Positions 9,578 through 19,432 of a stretch of 64,000 nt of DNA are shown here, in pieces. How positions within the stretch are numbered: the stretch's first letter is position 1; each line of letters begins with the position of its first letter. Source of the stretch: Maribrevibacterium harenarium. Lineage in GTDB: Bacteria; Pseudomonadota; Gammaproteobacteria; Pseudomonadales; Marinomonadaceae. The notes below the pieces were generated by a model. The model saw only the letters and a list, made by a program, of their open reading frames with translations, searched no databases and was not told the origin of the DNA. Location of the stretch: contig NZ_VFRR01000011.1 in assembly GCF_006385675.1 (NCBI RefSeq), forward strand, positions 42,366 to 106,365, read 5' to 3'. Made by a program: the position numbers and the translations under genes.

Positions 9578-11890
9578 CTAGAAGGTAGTACCCAACTGAA
9601 ACTGGAAGAAATCTGTTGAGTCCCCATCTTTCGGGTTAAGTACCTTAGCCAAGTTAAATGACAAAGGTGCGATTGGCGTAATCCAAGTCCAGTTTAAGCC
9701 CATACTGTAACGAATTTCGTTCATGTCGATGCCTTCCACACAAGTAGTGTTGCTATTATGGCAATACTCAGTGAACACGTTACCGGCATCTAAGAAAAGC
9801 GCAGTACGTACCGACTTATGATCTTCCACCATCGGCATTGGGAAAATCAGTTCCGCGGTACTGGTCAGCAAAATGTTACCACCAATCGCGGAAGTAGACG
9901 TAGTCGTGTCACTGTAAGAGTTCCTGGGCCCTAACGATGAGGAACTAAAACCACGAATCGAATAAGCGCCACCTGCGTAATAGTTCTCGAAGAATGGCAG
10001 AATATCCGTATCACCAAAACCACGCCCGTATCCCAAGCGCCCTTTTAGACGGAACAGCCACAAATTACTGTCATTGAGATTCCAGTAAGCCTGGCTATTT
10101 ACTCCTAGCTTAAAGTAGCTCTGATCACCTAATGGGGTCGCTACATCGACAGTTACCTTATGAGAATAGCCCTCGGTAGGCAAAACACCACCAATAAGAT
10201 CACTATCGCTCCAGCTAACATTCGCAATCACATCATCGAACTGCTCGCCGTACTTGGTCACATAGTCAGAAGTTTCATTGGAGGGGGACGAGCCCAGTTT
10301 AATGATCGTTTCTTTTACCGTAACACCAAAGCTAAGACGTTGTGTCTCATCCAGCGGATAACCGAAGTTTACCCCTGCACCAAGCTCATCGAGATCATAA
10401 TCTTCCACATCATCTTGGTTATGATCACTGACCTTGTAGAAAAGATCGTAACCACGACTTATCCCATCTACAGTAAAGTAAGGGTTGTAATAGGAAAGCG
10501 TATAATCTTGGGTCTGGTTAGTACGACTGATATTCAGCGCTAGCTTATTACCCGTACCGAGGAAATTTCGCTTAGAAATACCAAAGCCGATTACCGTACC
10601 GTCCGCTTGGGAGTAGCCAATACTGGCCTGAATGCTACCTGAAGGTTGCTCCTCTACCGTCACATCCAAATCCACTTGATCGGTGGTTCCTGGCACTGGA
10701 CGAGTACGCAAATCCACATTACCAAAGAAGCCTAGACGTTCAATAGCTCGCTTTGAAGCTTGAATTTTGGAATGGGTTGCTAGGGCACCCTCAAATTGAG
10801 TCATCTCTCGACGTAACACTTCATCGCGAGTCTCGGTATTGCCACTAAAATTGATACGACGTACGTATACCTGTGGGCCCGGTGTAATGTGGTAGGTCAG
10901 ATCTACCGTATGATCGTCGCGTTTATTAGGCAAAATATTTACTTTGGTAAATAGATAACCTTCATCACCCAATTCGGTGGAAATAGCGTCCATAATGCGG
11001 GTAATTTGCTGACGCGAGAAGACATCACCTTTCGCTTGATCAATATGTTGCCAAACTCGGTCTTCGCTGATTGGCAATGAGCCGCCTAAACTAATATCGT
11101 TGACGTAGTAGGGCTCACCTTCATCTAGGTTTACCACAACGTATACTTTACGCTTATCAGGGGAGACACTCACTTGGGAAGAGACTAACTGATAATCCAG
11201 ATAGCCGTTATCCAAGTAATAACTTTTTAATGCTTCCAGATCACCCTGAATCTTTGGTTTTGCGTATTCGTCGGCCGAGCTAAAGGGATTAAAAAAACCG
11301 GTTTCCGCTGACTGAAACTGCTTCTTCAAGGTCTCGTCGTCAAAAGCTTTATTACCAACAATGTTGATATGAACAATCTTGGCAGTTACCCCTTCTTCAA
11401 TATTAATCTTGATCGCCACGCGATTACGGGGCATTTCCTCCACATCAATATCGACCTTGGCGCTATAACGCCCCAGCGCATAGTACTGGCGCTGTAATTC
11501 CTGCTCAATTTGATTCAAGGTGTCAGGCTTAAAGACTTCTCCAGATTGAAGGCCGGCAACATCCAGACCACGCTCAAGATCATCGGTGGCAATCAGATCG
11601 TTACCTTCGATATTTAGCTCACCAATGATGGGACGTTCCACCACATCGAAAATCAATTCGTTATTATCTTCGTAAACGTCAATATCGCTGAAGTAACCAC
11701 TTGCGAACAGCTGCTTAACGGCATCGTAGACCCGATTGGAGTCGTAACCTTGGCCACGCTCAAAACCAATAATTTCGAAAGCTCGCACCGGTGTCATTTG
11801 CATAAGACCGTTGACGCGTACATCTGACACTTCTTTGGCCAACGCTACTACACTGGACATCGCTAATACTGCGGCGACAATGACTTTCAC
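9578..11890 (-). CDS. bamA: Outer membrane protein assembly factor BamA
   Basis: BamA is the core of the outer-membrane beta-barrel assembly machine. The 770-residue precursor has a signal peptide (first ~18 residues, cleaving near ALA-KEV), five POTRA domains to about residue 420, and a C-terminal 16-stranded barrel. The conserved loop motif RGFSSSSLGPR near residue 650 corresponds to the Omp85-family RGF motif. The protein ends in FQFQLGTTF with the terminal phenylalanine used as an assembly signal. It follows rseP and precedes skp, the standard order. Confidence 0.97.
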   Translation of the reverse strand: MKVIVAAVLAMSSVVALAKEVSDVRVNGLMQMTPVRAFEIIGFERGQGYDSNRVYDAVKQLFASGYFSDIDVYEDNNELIFDVVERPIIGELNIEGNDLIATDDLERGLDVAGLQSGEVFKPDTLNQIEQELQRQYYALGRYSAKVDIDVEEMPRNRVAIKINIEEGVTAKIVHINIVGNKAFDDETLKKQFQSAETGFFNPFSSADEYAKPKIQGDLEALKSYYLDNGYLDYQLVSSQVSVSPDKRKVYVVVNLDEGEPYYVNDISLGGSLPISEDRVWQHIDQAKGDVFSRQQITRIMDAISTELGDEGYLFTKVNILPNKRDDHTVDLTYHITPGPQVYVRRINFSGNTETRDEVLRREMTQFEGALATHSKIQASKRAIERLGFFGNVDLRTRPVPGTTDQVDLDVTVEEQPSGSIQASIGYSQADGTVIGFGISKRNFLGTGNKLALNISRTNQTQDYTLSYYNPYFTVDGISRGYDLFYKVSDHNQDDVEDYDLDELGAGVNFGYPLDETQRLSFGVTVKETIIKLGSSPSNETSDYVTKYGEQFDDVIANVSWSDSDLIGGVLPTEGYSHKVTVDVATPLGDQSYFKLGVNSQAYWNLNDSNLWLFRLKGRLGYGRGFGDTDILPFFENYYAGGAYSIRGFSSSSLGPRNSYSDTTTSTSAIGGNILLTSTAELIFPMPMVEDHKSVRTALFLDAGNVFTEYCHNSNTTCVEGIDMNEIRYSMGLNWTWITPIAPLSFNLAKVLNPKDGDSTDFFQFQLGTTF

Positions 11891-11900
11891 AGATACCTCT

Positions 11901-13247
11901 CTACAAACGAGCTATGTCGTTAAATATGGCGACCGCCATCATGGCGAACAGCAAAGATGCACCAACACGATAAGCCAACGCCTGAATTCTTTCTGAAACA
12001 GGGCGACGGCGTATCGCTTCAATGGTAAAAAATACTAAGTGGCCACCATCCAACATTGGAATAGGCAACAGGTTCAAAACCCCAAGACTGACGCTCAAAT
12101 AAGCCATAAACTTCAAGAAGCTCTGCAAACCAGAATCTGCGGAAGCGGATGCCACTTTGGCGATGGTAATGGGGCCCGATAGATTATCAATTGCGATCAA
12201 ACCTTGCAGCATCTTACCGATGGAAGAAATGGTCAAAGACACCATTTTCCAAGTTTGAGTAACGCCATATTCCAGTGCGGCAAATACCCCAAAGGTGCGG
12301 TCACGCACATCGGCTGCAGTCAGTTCAGGGGCTGCAACGGCCAATCCAGCAAACCCAGTAGCCACACCATTTTGCTCCCGCGAGGCAGGGACCAGTGTTA
12401 ATTCCTGCTGTCTACCATCTCTTAACAAATCAACCTTTAAGGTGACGCCAGGGCTTTTTTGAACCCACACCACAAATTCTTGCCACTCATCAATGGCGGT
12501 ACCGTTTACTGCGGTGACCCTATCTCCGATGCGGAAGCCTGCTGCCGCTGCTGCTCCCCCCTCTACCACCTCTGAGATAACCGGGGGAATCACAGGTTGC
12601 CAAGGCAGAATACCAAATTCGTTAATCAGGTCGTTAGGCTCAGCTCCCGCTAGCCACCGCTCCAAGTTAAAGCTACTTTCTTCCTCGTAACTACTGCCCG
12701 CTGGGATGTAACGTAACGTGTGACGTCCTGACTGACCAATCAAGTCGGCCAATGCCAAGTTGATTTCTTCCCAGGATTGAACCTCGTGTTCCCCAATACG
12801 AGTGATTTCATCACCAGCTTGCAGATTGGTTTGGGCGGCAGGCGAATTGCCGATAATATCCCCAACTTTGGGCACTAACGTTTGTAATCCGAGCAGGGCA
12901 ACCAAAGCATAAATGATTGCTGCCAAAATAAAGTTGGCAATTGGACCTGCCGCAACAATGGCAAAACGCTGTCCTACACTCTTACAATTAAAGGTCTGCT
13001 GACGCAGGGAATCAGGTACATCTCCTTCCCGCTCATCCAACATGCGCACATAGCCGCCCAAGGGAATCATAGCGAGAGTAAATTCCGTACCAGCTTTGTT
13101 AACCCAACGATAAATCGGCTTGCCAAAACCTACTGAAAAACGCAGCACTTTCACGCCACAGCGGCGCGCAACATAATAGTGTCCAAATTCATGGAAGGTG
13201 ATTAGCAAACCTAACGCGACGACGATAGATAGCACATTTTGAATCAT
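11901..13247 (-). CDS. rseP: Site-2 protease RseP
   Basis: RseP is an inner-membrane zinc metalloprotease that cuts RseA after DegS, releasing sigma-E during envelope stress; it also clears signal peptide remnants. The 448-residue protein has the catalytic HEFGH motif at residues 19-23 in the first membrane helix, two central PDZ domains (around residues 115-290), and the second active-site motif PIPMLDGGHLVFF near residue 400. The start overlaps the dxr stop by four bases (ATGA). Adjacent to bamA, which also belongs to envelope homeostasis. Confidence 0.96.
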   Translation of the reverse strand: MIQNVLSIVVALGLLITFHEFGHYYVARRCGVKVLRFSVGFGKPIYRWVNKAGTEFTLAMIPLGGYVRMLDEREGDVPDSLRQQTFNCKSVGQRFAIVAAGPIANFILAAIIYALVALLGLQTLVPKVGDIIGNSPAAQTNLQAGDEITRIGEHEVQSWEEINLALADLIGQSGRHTLRYIPAGSSYEEESSFNLERWLAGAEPNDLINEFGILPWQPVIPPVISEVVEGGAAAAAGFRIGDRVTAVNGTAIDEWQEFVVWVQKSPGVTLKVDLLRDGRQQELTLVPASREQNGVATGFAGLAVAAPELTAADVRDRTFGVFAALEYGVTQTWKMVSLTISSIGKMLQGLIAIDNLSGPITIAKVASASADSGLQSFLKFMAYLSVSLGVLNLLPIPMLDGGHLVFFTIEAIRRRPVSERIQALAYRVGASLLFAMMAVAIFNDIARL

Positions 13248-14422
13248 GTATAACTCCGAGATGCAATGACTTCAGCGGCACACGTGCGTGCCTGTTCATC
13301 TGCAGCAAACACGACAGACAAATCATTGACCTGCCCCACAGGACTGAGTTCAAGAACTTTTTCATTCACCTTAGCGATATCTAAAAAGCCTATCTGACGC
13401 TGTAAAAACGCTGCCACAGCCACTTCATTGGCCGCATTCAGCGTCGCCATGGCGGTACCACCGGCATACCAAGCTTCGCTAGCTAAACGCAAATTCGGAA
13501 AACGCGTTAAATCCGGGGCTTCAAAGTCCAAGCGGGCAATTTGAAATAAATTAAGTGGAGCAACTTGAGTAGTAACGCGCTCGGGCCACGTCATACCATA
13601 AGCGATTGGCACACGCATATCTGGATTACCCATTTGCGCTATCACTGATCCATCGTTGTAAGACACCATCGAGTGAATGATGCTTTGGGGATGCACAACA
13701 ACGTCCACCTGCTCTGGTGTAACACCAAATAACCAGCAGGCTTCAATCAACTCCAAGCCTTTGTTCATTAAACTGGCGGAGTCTACCGATATTTTCTGTC
13801 CCATCGACCAATTAGGATGCGCGCAAGCCTGCTCTGGCGTCACATCCTGCATCTGCGCCATGCTCCAAGTTCGAAATGGTCCACCGGAAGCGGTAAGCAG
13901 CAACTTATCGACATCTTTTAACATGGCACCCTGCTGCGATTGCGGCAAGGACTGGTAAATAGCGTTATGCTCGCTGTCGATTGGCAACAACAGAACCTCA
14001 TGCTTAGCCACTTCTGCCATAAATAGCTTGCCAGCAGTCACCAAACTCTCTTTGTTGGCCAGTAAAATACGCTTACCTGCACGAATCGCAGCCAAGGTCG
14101 GACGCAAGCCAGCAAAGCCCATTATCGCCGCCATTACCTGATCAACTTCCGGAGCGGACACAATGGCATCAAGGTCATCGGCGCTAGATGCCACGGTTAC
14201 AGGTAAATGAGCGATACGCTGCGCCAATTGCTCTGCCGCATCGGCATCCGTCATCACCACAGACCTGGGAGCAAAACGCTCACAGATCGCCGCCATCTTA
14301 TCTACATTAGAATGAGCTACAGCGCTGACCAAATGAAAACGATCGGGATGTTGAGCAATAATATCCAGCGTACTCGTACCGATAGAGCCAGTGGCCCCAA
14401 GTAGACAGATACCTTGACTCAC
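13244..14422 (-). CDS. dxr: 1-deoxy-D-xylulose 5-phosphate reductoisomerase
   Basis: Dxr (IspC) converts DXP to 2-C-methyl-D-erythritol 4-phosphate with NADPH in the MEP isoprenoid pathway. The N-terminal LLGATGSIGTSTLDII is the nucleotide-binding loop; LANKESLVTAG and DSEHNAIYQ mark the active-site region. I chose the GTG at 14420-14422, which overlaps the cdsA stop as GTGA and gives an N-terminus like other family members; a TTG six bases upstream is also in frame. About 392 residues (E. coli 398). Confidence 0.95.
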   Translation of the reverse strand: MSQGICLLGATGSIGTSTLDIIAQHPDRFHLVSAVAHSNVDKMAAICERFAPRSVVMTDADAAEQLAQRIAHLPVTVASSADDLDAIVSAPEVDQVMAAIMGFAGLRPTLAAIRAGKRILLANKESLVTAGKLFMAEVAKHEVLLLPIDSEHNAIYQSLPQSQQGAMLKDVDKLLLTASGGPFRTWSMAQMQDVTPEQACAHPNWSMGQKISVDSASLMNKGLELIEACWLFGVTPEQVDVVVHPQSIIHSMVSYNDGSVIAQMGNPDMRVPIAYGMTWPERVTTQVAPLNLFQIARLDFEAPDLTRFPNLRLASEAWYAGGTAMATLNAANEVAVAAFLQRQIGFLDIAKVNEKVLELSPVGQVNDLSVVFAADEQARTCAAEVIASRSYT

Positions 14423-15222
14423 AGCCAACCTACCAGCAACAACAAGAGAACAAAGATAGGCGCTGCAGCAGTCAAACTATCCACTCGGTCCATTACCCCA
14501 CCATGACCGGGAATCAGGTGACTGGAATCCTTGAGAGATTCATAGCGCTTGAACAAGCTTTCCGACAGATCGCCCAAAACTGAGACAAATACGGTAATAA
14601 GTGCCGCCACCGCCAATATTGACCACCCCGTAACCGAAGCACCTTGCAGATAAGAAAAGATGACCACACCCACTTGGGTAAGCAGAATGCCACCAATAAC
14701 GCCTTCCCAGGATTTACCAGGAGAAACACGCACCGCGAGCTTGCGCTTGCCAAACGCACGACCGGCAAAATAGGCACCGGAGTCAGCCCCCCAAATCAGC
14801 CCCATCAGCAGCAGCACCCAGACCACGAAATTCGGACTCTGACGCAACACTACCAAGGCAGACCAACTGGTAATTAGGATAACCGCCCCAAACAAAGCCC
14901 TCACCGAGCGATGCTGCCAGCCAATCTGGGAAGGAAAGCGTATTACCCAAACTAAAGCGAGCAACCAAGCCAATGGGGCAAGGTATAAAACGCTCTGCTG
15001 CAGCGAAAAAATACTGACACCATAACAAAGAGTGCCAATCATACCAGCGTAGGCGATTCGAGTTGTTTGGGCGGAAAAACCGGCTAAACGAGCCCATTCC
15101 CAACCAGCTAACAACATGACGGCACCGATGGACACAGAAAATGCTGTTTCACCTAGCACGAACACAGCAACAATAAACAAGGCTGCCATCACGATGGCAC
15201 TGAGAACTCTAGGCAATAACAT
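14419..15222 (-). CDS. cdsA: Phosphatidate cytidylyltransferase
   Basis: CdsA makes CDP-diacylglycerol from phosphatidate and CTP, the branch point of phospholipid synthesis. The 267-residue protein is highly hydrophobic with about eight membrane helices and carries the family signature SLKDSSHLIPGHGGVMDRVD near residues 230-250, preceded by LGDLSESLFKR. It starts two bases after the uppS stop, and its end overlaps the dxr start. The uppS-cdsA-dxr-rseP order is conserved. Confidence 0.96.
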   Translation of the reverse strand: MLLPRVLSAIVMAALFIVAVFVLGETAFSVSIGAVMLLAGWEWARLAGFSAQTTRIAYAGMIGTLCYGVSIFSLQQSVLYLAPLAWLLALVWVIRFPSQIGWQHRSVRALFGAVILITSWSALVVLRQSPNFVVWVLLLMGLIWGADSGAYFAGRAFGKRKLAVRVSPGKSWEGVIGGILLTQVGVVIFSYLQGASVTGWSILAVAALITVFVSVLGDLSESLFKRYESLKDSSHLIPGHGGVMDRVDSLTAAAPIFVLLLLLVGWL

Positions 15223-15224
15223 CT

Positions 15225-15956
15225 TTATCGTCCGCCATAGCGACGCTGTCTTGAATAGTATTCCGACAATGCCGCAGTAAAATGATTTTCGTCGAAGTCA
15301 GGCCACAACACTGGCAGAAACACAAACTCAGAGTAAGCCGCCTGCCATAATAAAAAGTTGCTGATACGCTGCTCCCCTGAAGTCCTTATCATTAAATCAG
15401 GAGGCGGTAAATCAGCTAGACAGGTATGCTGGTGTAATCGCGTTTCATCTATTTCATCAGCGGATAAACTACCTGCCGCGACTTGCTTCGCAAGACTTTT
15501 TGCCGCTTCTGCGATGTCCCAACGGCCGCCATAATTCGCCGCAATAGCTAATACCATGCCGCTATTAGTAACAGTGGCTTGCTCGGCGTGACGAATTTCT
15601 TGCTGCAGACTATCACTAAACCCTTGGGTATCACCAATTACGCGCAGACGGATGCCATATTCATTTAAGCGCTTCACTTCTTTCTTAAGGGAGCGCATAA
15701 ATAAACGCATCAAGCCATCCACTTCGGCTTTTGGCCGTTTCCAGTTTTCACTTGAAAAAGCAAACAAAGTGAGCACTTTGACACCAGCCCGGGCGGCAGC
15801 TTCTACGGTACGACGTACCGCTCCAGCACCTGCTGTGTGGCCAGCGATACTGGGAAGGAGCTTATTTTTCGCCCAGCGATTGTTGCCGTCCATAATAATG
15901 GCAACATGGGCAGGTGGAAGCGGTGACTGACCGCGCCCTTGGTCCGACTGCGACAT
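15225..15956 (-). CDS. uppS: Undecaprenyl diphosphate synthase
   Basis: UppS condenses eight isopentenyl units onto farnesyl diphosphate to give the C55 carrier lipid for peptidoglycan and O-antigen. The cis-prenyltransferase motif HVAIIMDGNNRWAK lies at residues 17-30 with catalytic D23. FAFSSENWKRP, ANYGGRWDI and the C-terminal RTSGEQRISNFLLWQ are also present. The ATG at 15954-15956 gives 243 residues and a family-like N-terminus; a GTG at 15983 would add nine residues but has no clear ribosome-binding site. It follows frr after a strong hairpin. Confidence 0.94.
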   Translation of the reverse strand: MSQSDQGRGQSPLPPAHVAIIMDGNNRWAKNKLLPSIAGHTAGAGAVRRTVEAAARAGVKVLTLFAFSSENWKRPKAEVDGLMRLFMRSLKKEVKRLNEYGIRLRVIGDTQGFSDSLQQEIRHAEQATVTNSGMVLAIAANYGGRWDIAEAAKSLAKQVAAGSLSADEIDETRLHQHTCLADLPPPDLMIRTSGEQRISNFLLWQAAYSEFVFLPVLWPDFDENHFTAALSEYYSRQRRYGGR

Positions 15957-15984
15957 GTACAAGTATCCAAAGCGAGGGTACACA

Positions 15985-16005
15985 AAGGCGAGCTGGGCTC
16001 GCCTT
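15985..16005 (-). terminator. Perfect hairpin between frr and uppS, without U-run
   Basis: An 8-bp perfect stem (AAGGCGAG/CTCGCCTT) with a five-base loop sits just after the frr stop. It lacks a proper T-run on the minus strand (TGTG follows), so it may be a weak attenuator or an mRNA-processing or stability element, not a full terminator. Confidence 0.45.
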
Positions 16006-16008
16006 AGC

Positions 16009-16566
16009 TTAGATTGCCATTAGGTCTTTTTCTTTCGCGGCTAAGCGCTCGTCAACCTGAGCAATGTACTTGTCGGTCACTTTCTGCACTTGATCTTGAC
16101 CACGACGATCGTCGTCTTCTGAAATCTCTTTCTCTTTCAACAGTTCCTTCAGGGTACTGTTGGCATCACGACGGATATTACGAATCGCAATACGACCATT
16201 TTCTGCTTCGTTCTTCGCTTGTTTAGCGTAGTTACGACGCGTTTCTTCTGTCAAAGCTGGTAACGGAATGCGAATTAGGTTACCTGTCGTAACCGGGTTA
16301 AGACCCAGATCGGACTTCATAATGGCTTTTTCAATCTCAGGAACCATTTTTGCTTCCCAAGGAGACACGCCCAACGTACGAGCATCTTCAACAGTGATGT
16401 TTGCAACTTGGTTAAGGGGGCTTTCACTGCCGTAGTAATTCACCTTGATCGGGTCAAGCAAACTAGGATGAGCTCGGCCAGTACGAATTTTATTGAACGC
16501 CACTTCTACAGAAGCAACTGCTTTACTCATGCGCTCTTCAGCGTCTTTGATAATATCGTTAATCAT
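16009..16566 (-). CDS. frr: Ribosome recycling factor
   Basis: RRF splits the post-termination ribosome together with EF-G. The 185-residue protein is exactly the common length and starts MINDIIKDAEERMSKAV. It contains FNKIRTGRAHPSLLDPI, RIPLPALTEETRR and the helical C-terminal half ending EKDLMAI. It lies seven bases after pyrH in the rpsB-tsf-pyrH-frr order. Confidence 0.98.
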   Translation of the reverse strand: MINDIIKDAEERMSKAVASVEVAFNKIRTGRAHPSLLDPIKVNYYGSESPLNQVANITVEDARTLGVSPWEAKMVPEIEKAIMKSDLGLNPVTTGNLIRIPLPALTEETRRNYAKQAKNEAENGRIAIRNIRRDANSTLKELLKEKEISEDDDRRGQDQVQKVTDKYIAQVDERLAAKEKDLMAI

Positions 16567-16573
16567 CGTTTCC

Positions 16574-17296
16574 TCACTTAATCAGTGTGCCTTCGTTTTC
16601 ACCAACCATGATATTGATTAATGCGCCTGGTTTATTCATGTTAAAGACACGTACCGGCATATGGTGGTCACGAGTTAGACAAATGGCAGTTAAGTCCATG
16701 ACACCCAACTGTTTTTCTAAAACTTCGTTGTAGCTAAGGGTATCATATTTCACTGCAGCAGGGTCTTTCATTGGGTCAGCAGAATAAACACCATCTACTT
16801 TGGTTGCCTTCAAGACCACATCAGCATCAATTTCAATGCCGCGCAGACAGGCCGCAGAATCTGTGGTAAAGAATGGGTTGCCAGTACCAGCAGAGAAGAT
16901 CACCACATCACCATCTTTTAGGTGACGCATCGCACGGCGACGATCATAGGGCTCTACAATCCCTGTCATATTAATTGCCGACATAACACGAGTAGAAATA
17001 TTGGCACGCTCTAGAGCATCGCGCATTGCCAAGGCATTCATAACTGTAGCCAGCATCCCCATGTGATCGCCAGTCACACGATCCATGCCCGCTTGACTCA
17101 AAGCTTGTCCGCGAAATAGGTTGCCACCGCCAATCACTATGCCGACTTCAACCCCAATACCACGTAATTGCCCGATCTCTAATGCCATGCGGTTGAGCAC
17201 TTTCGGATCAATACCAAAAGTTTCATCCCCCTGCAGGGCCTCTCCACTCAACTTAAGCAAAATACGTTTGTAATTTGAACTTTTTTCTTTTGGCAT
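16574..17296 (-). CDS. pyrH: UMP kinase
   Basis: PyrH phosphorylates UMP to UDP with ATP, feeding all pyrimidine nucleotides; it is allosterically regulated and is an amino-acid-kinase-fold hexamer. The start at 17294-17296 is supported by GGAGGT five bases upstream. It gives 240 residues beginning [20 protein letters not shown], the family N-terminus. A longer in-frame extension to 17365 crosses the upstream terminator and is rejected. Motifs [18 protein letters not shown] and [16 protein letters not shown] are present. Confidence 0.97.
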   Translation of the reverse strand: MPKEKSSNYKRILLKLSGEALQGDETFGIDPKVLNRMALEIGQLRGIGVEVGIVIGGGNLFRGQALSQAGMDRVTGDHMGMLATVMNALAMRDALERANISTRVMSAINMTGIVEPYDRRRAMRHLKDGDVVIFSAGTGNPFFTTDSAACLRGIEIDADVVLKATKVDGVYSADPMKDPAAVKYDTLSYNEVLEKQLGVMDLTAICLTRDHHMPVRVFNMNKPGALINIMVGENEGTLIK

Positions 17297-17365
17297 CGTG
17301 ACCTCCAACCAGGGCATTTTAGACATTGCAGAGCATAATACACTGCTTGCAAAAGTAGTATTCAT

Positions 17366-17393
17366 AAAAAGGGGCAGTCAAGCTGCCCCTTTG
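17366..17393 (-). terminator. Terminator between tsf and pyrH
   Basis: Minus strand AAAGGGGCAG-CTTGA-CTGCCCCTTTTT: a ten-bp perfect stem with a T-run directly after the tsf stop. It would end most rpsB-tsf transcripts before pyrH. Confidence 0.88.
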
Positions 17394-17412
17394 ATTATTG
17401 CCTATCCAGCAA

Positions 17413-18273
17413 TTAACCTTTCAACTGTGCCGCAACTTCAGCTGCGAAATCAGTTGCTTCAACTTCAATGCCTTCACCTACTTCAAGGCGAACAAAAGAA
17501 GTAACAGAAGCGCCAGCATCTTTCACAAGTTGACCCACTTTAACTTCTGGGTTCTTAACGAAAGGCTGCTCTACTAGGCTGTTTTCAGCCAAGAATTTCT
17601 TCATACGACCAACGATCATTTTGTCAACGATCTCAGCTGGCTTGCCAGCCATATCAGGCTGCGCACGGATGATTTCTTCTTCTTTCGCTAACACTTCTTC
17701 AGGCATATCTTCGCCACGTACCACACGTGGAGAAACAGCAGCTACGTGCATAGATACGTCTTTCGCCAACTCGGCGTTACCACCTTCAAGTTGTGTTAGT
17801 ACAGCGATTTGGCCGTTACCGTGTAGGTAACCACCTACTAGACCACCTTCTACAAGCACAGCGCGACGTGGAGTGATGTTCTCACCGATTTTTTGCACTA
17901 GGGCTTCACGTAGTTGACCTACTTCACCTTCAAGCAATACTGCCATGTCGGTTTCTTTGCTTTCGAACACGATGTCAGCAACTTTGTTAGCAAAAGAAAC
18001 GAAGTTTTCATCGCGGGCAGCAAAGTCAGTTTCAGAGTTAACTTCAACTAGGACACCGTAAGAGTTGTCGTCAGCTAGGCGCAATACCATTGTACCTTCT
18101 GCCGCAGTACGACCAGCTTTCTTAGCTGCTTTCATACCGCTTGATTTACGTAGTTCTTCGATCGCTAGCTCGATGTCACCGTCAGCAGCAGCAAGTGCTT
18201 TTTTACACTCCATCATGCCAAGACCAGTGCGCTCGCGTAGCTCTTTCACCATTTTAGGAGTTACTGCAGCCAT
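17413..18273 (-). CDS. tsf: Elongation factor Ts
   Basis: EF-Ts is the nucleotide exchange factor for EF-Tu. The 286-residue protein starts [20 protein letters not shown], with the N-terminal UBA-like domain that contacts EF-Tu, then [19 protein letters not shown] and the [10 protein letters not shown] core motif near residue 80. It follows rpsB after a hairpin and is co-regulated with it in gammaproteobacteria by ribosomal protein S2. Confidence 0.98.
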   Translation of the reverse strand: MAAVTPKMVKELRERTGLGMMECKKALAAADGDIELAIEELRKSSGMKAAKKAGRTAAEGTMVLRLADDNSYGVLVEVNSETDFAARDENFVSFANKVADIVFESKETDMAVLLEGEVGQLREALVQKIGENITPRRAVLVEGGLVGGYLHGNGQIAVLTQLEGGNAELAKDVSMHVAAVSPRVVRGEDMPEEVLAKEEEIIRAQPDMAGKPAEIVDKMIVGRMKKFLAENSLVEQPFVKNPEVKVGQLVKDAGASVTSFVRLEVGEGIEVEATDFAAEVAAQLKG

Positions 18274-18303
18274 GTTAATTCCTCTTGAACGATTACAAAT
18301 TTA

Positions 18304-18331
18304 TAAAAAAGGGGGCGAGTTGCCCCCCTTT
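18304..18331 (-). terminator. Attenuator/terminator between rpsB and tsf
   Basis: Minus strand GGGGGC-AACTC-GCCCCC followed by TTTTTTAT. It lies just after the rpsB stop, so it likely sets the S2 to EF-Ts expression ratio by partial termination. Confidence 0.8.
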
Positions 18332-18363
18332 CAGCAAACAAAATCAATGTTAGCGCAAAAAGA

Positions 18364-19098
18364 TTACGCTTCAGTTGCTTCGCTAACTTCTACAAACTCA
18401 TCAGCAGTACCCGCTGCAGCTGCACGACCTTCTAGCGCTGCATCAGCAAACGCAGATACGTACAATTGTACGGCGCGGATAGCGTCGTCGTTTGCAGGGA
18501 TAACGTAGTCAACACCATCTGGGTTGCTGTTTGTATCTACGATACCGATAACTGGGATACCTAGTTTGTTCGCTTCTTTGATTGCAATGCGCTCGTGATC
18601 AACGTCGATTACGAAAAGAACGTCTGGCAGACCACCCATATCCTTGATACCACCTAGAGAACGCTCTAGCTTCTCAAGTTCACGAGTACGCATTAGCGCT
18701 TCTTTCTTGGTCAACTTTTCGAACGTACCGTCATTCATTTGCGTTTCAAGGTCACGTAGACGCTTGATAGAAGCACGGATCGTTTTGTAGTTAGTCAACA
18801 TACCACCCAACCAACGGTGGTTAACGTATGGCATACCAGCGCGAGAAGCTTGCTCAGCTACTGATTTAGATGCCGCACGCTTAGTACCAACGAACATCAC
18901 TTTGTTTTTGTTCTCAGCCATTTTTTTAACAAGCGCTAGGGCTTCGTTCATAGCTGGAACAGTGTGTTCTAGGTTGATGATATGGATTTTATTGCGCGCA
19001 CCGAAGATGAATGGCTTCATCTTTGGGTTCCAGTAACGAGTTTGGTGACCGAAGTGTGAACCAACCTGTAGTAGGTCGCGCATAGAAACTGTAGGCAT
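18364..19098 (-). CDS. rpsB: 30S ribosomal protein S2
   Basis: S2 is a small-subunit protein needed for S1 binding. The 244-residue protein begins [20 protein letters not shown] and contains [42 protein letters not shown] and [20 protein letters not shown], all family signatures. Start is preceded by AAAGGA seven to eight bases upstream. A long structured leader and a promoter with an extended -10 element precede it (see separate entries). Confidence 0.98.
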   Translation of the reverse strand: MPTVSMRDLLQVGSHFGHQTRYWNPKMKPFIFGARNKIHIINLEHTVPAMNEALALVKKMAENKNKVMFVGTKRAASKSVAEQASRAGMPYVNHRWLGGMLTNYKTIRASIKRLRDLETQMNDGTFEKLTKKEALMRTRELEKLERSLGGIKDMGGLPDVLFVIDVDHERIAIKEANKLGIPVIGIVDTNSNPDGVDYVIPANDDAIRAVQLYVSAFADAALEGRAAAAGTADEFVEVSEATEA

Positions 19099-19275
19099 TA
19101 GATTTTCCTTTATTTTGGGTTAGTTACTCTTACTAACAGCCCGACTCTCAGCCCGTCTGGGTTTAAGGCAACCCTGGACACCCTTGAGAGGAAGCATTCG
19201 CGGTAGTAAGGTCGTTAGATTAAGTTTAGTTTTTTCGCTTCTAGCTAACCGTTTCATAACGGCCATAAAAGCGAG
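19099..19275 (-). promoter_or_regulatory. rpsB 5' leader, candidate S2 autoregulatory RNA
   Basis: The minus-strand leader of about 175 bases has paired segments next to the start codon: GTTAGT/ACTAAC around AAGAGTA, and GGGTT/AACCC. Gammaproteobacterial rpsB leaders are known to be bound by S2 to repress rpsB-tsf. The size and position match; the detailed fold was not computed, so assignment is by position and visible stems. Confidence 0.55.
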
Positions 19276-19279
19276 GCGT

Positions 19280-19310
19280 TTTATACCACAAAATCAAATT
19301 AAGCAAAAGC
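19280..19310 (-). promoter_or_regulatory. rpsB promoter with extended -10
   Basis: On the minus strand the sequence TGTGGTATAAA contains an extended -10 (TGG before TATAAA at 19280-19285). The TGTGGTATAAA form resembles the conserved rpsB promoter of gammaproteobacteria. A -35 box is weak (TTTTGC about 17 bases upstream), as expected for an extended -10 promoter. Confidence 0.6.
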
Positions 19311-19432
19311 ACCAAGATACTGTACCAGCAGCTTGGATGGATATTTTTCCCTCCGCGGGGGCGATAAAGGTTCTCAACTCATGTAGAATACGGGCCATTA
19401 TTATCTTATTCGCCTTTATAGATAGAGTTATT
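19286..19432. other. Intergenic region between divergent rpsB and map
   Basis: The full gap between the rpsB start (19098) and the map start (19433) is 334 bases. Its rpsB-proximal half is leader and promoter. The remainder holds the map 5' region, including a possible -10-like TAGAAT at about 19384 on the plus strand. An in-frame upstream extension of map through this region is possible by reading frame but has no family-like residues. I see no further gene. Confidence 0.6.

Noticed and set aside
10160..10543. Open frame of 127 codons opposite bamA
   Set aside because: No family resemblance or ribosome-binding site; lies in the middle of the intact bamA barrel.
17297..17365. In-frame N-terminal extension of pyrH
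   Set aside because: It runs back towards the tsf-pyrH terminator; GGAGGT before the ATG at 17296 gives the family N-terminus.
19184..19432. In-frame N-terminal extension of map
   Set aside because: The added 83 residues run through the rpsB promoter and leader region and have no family match.
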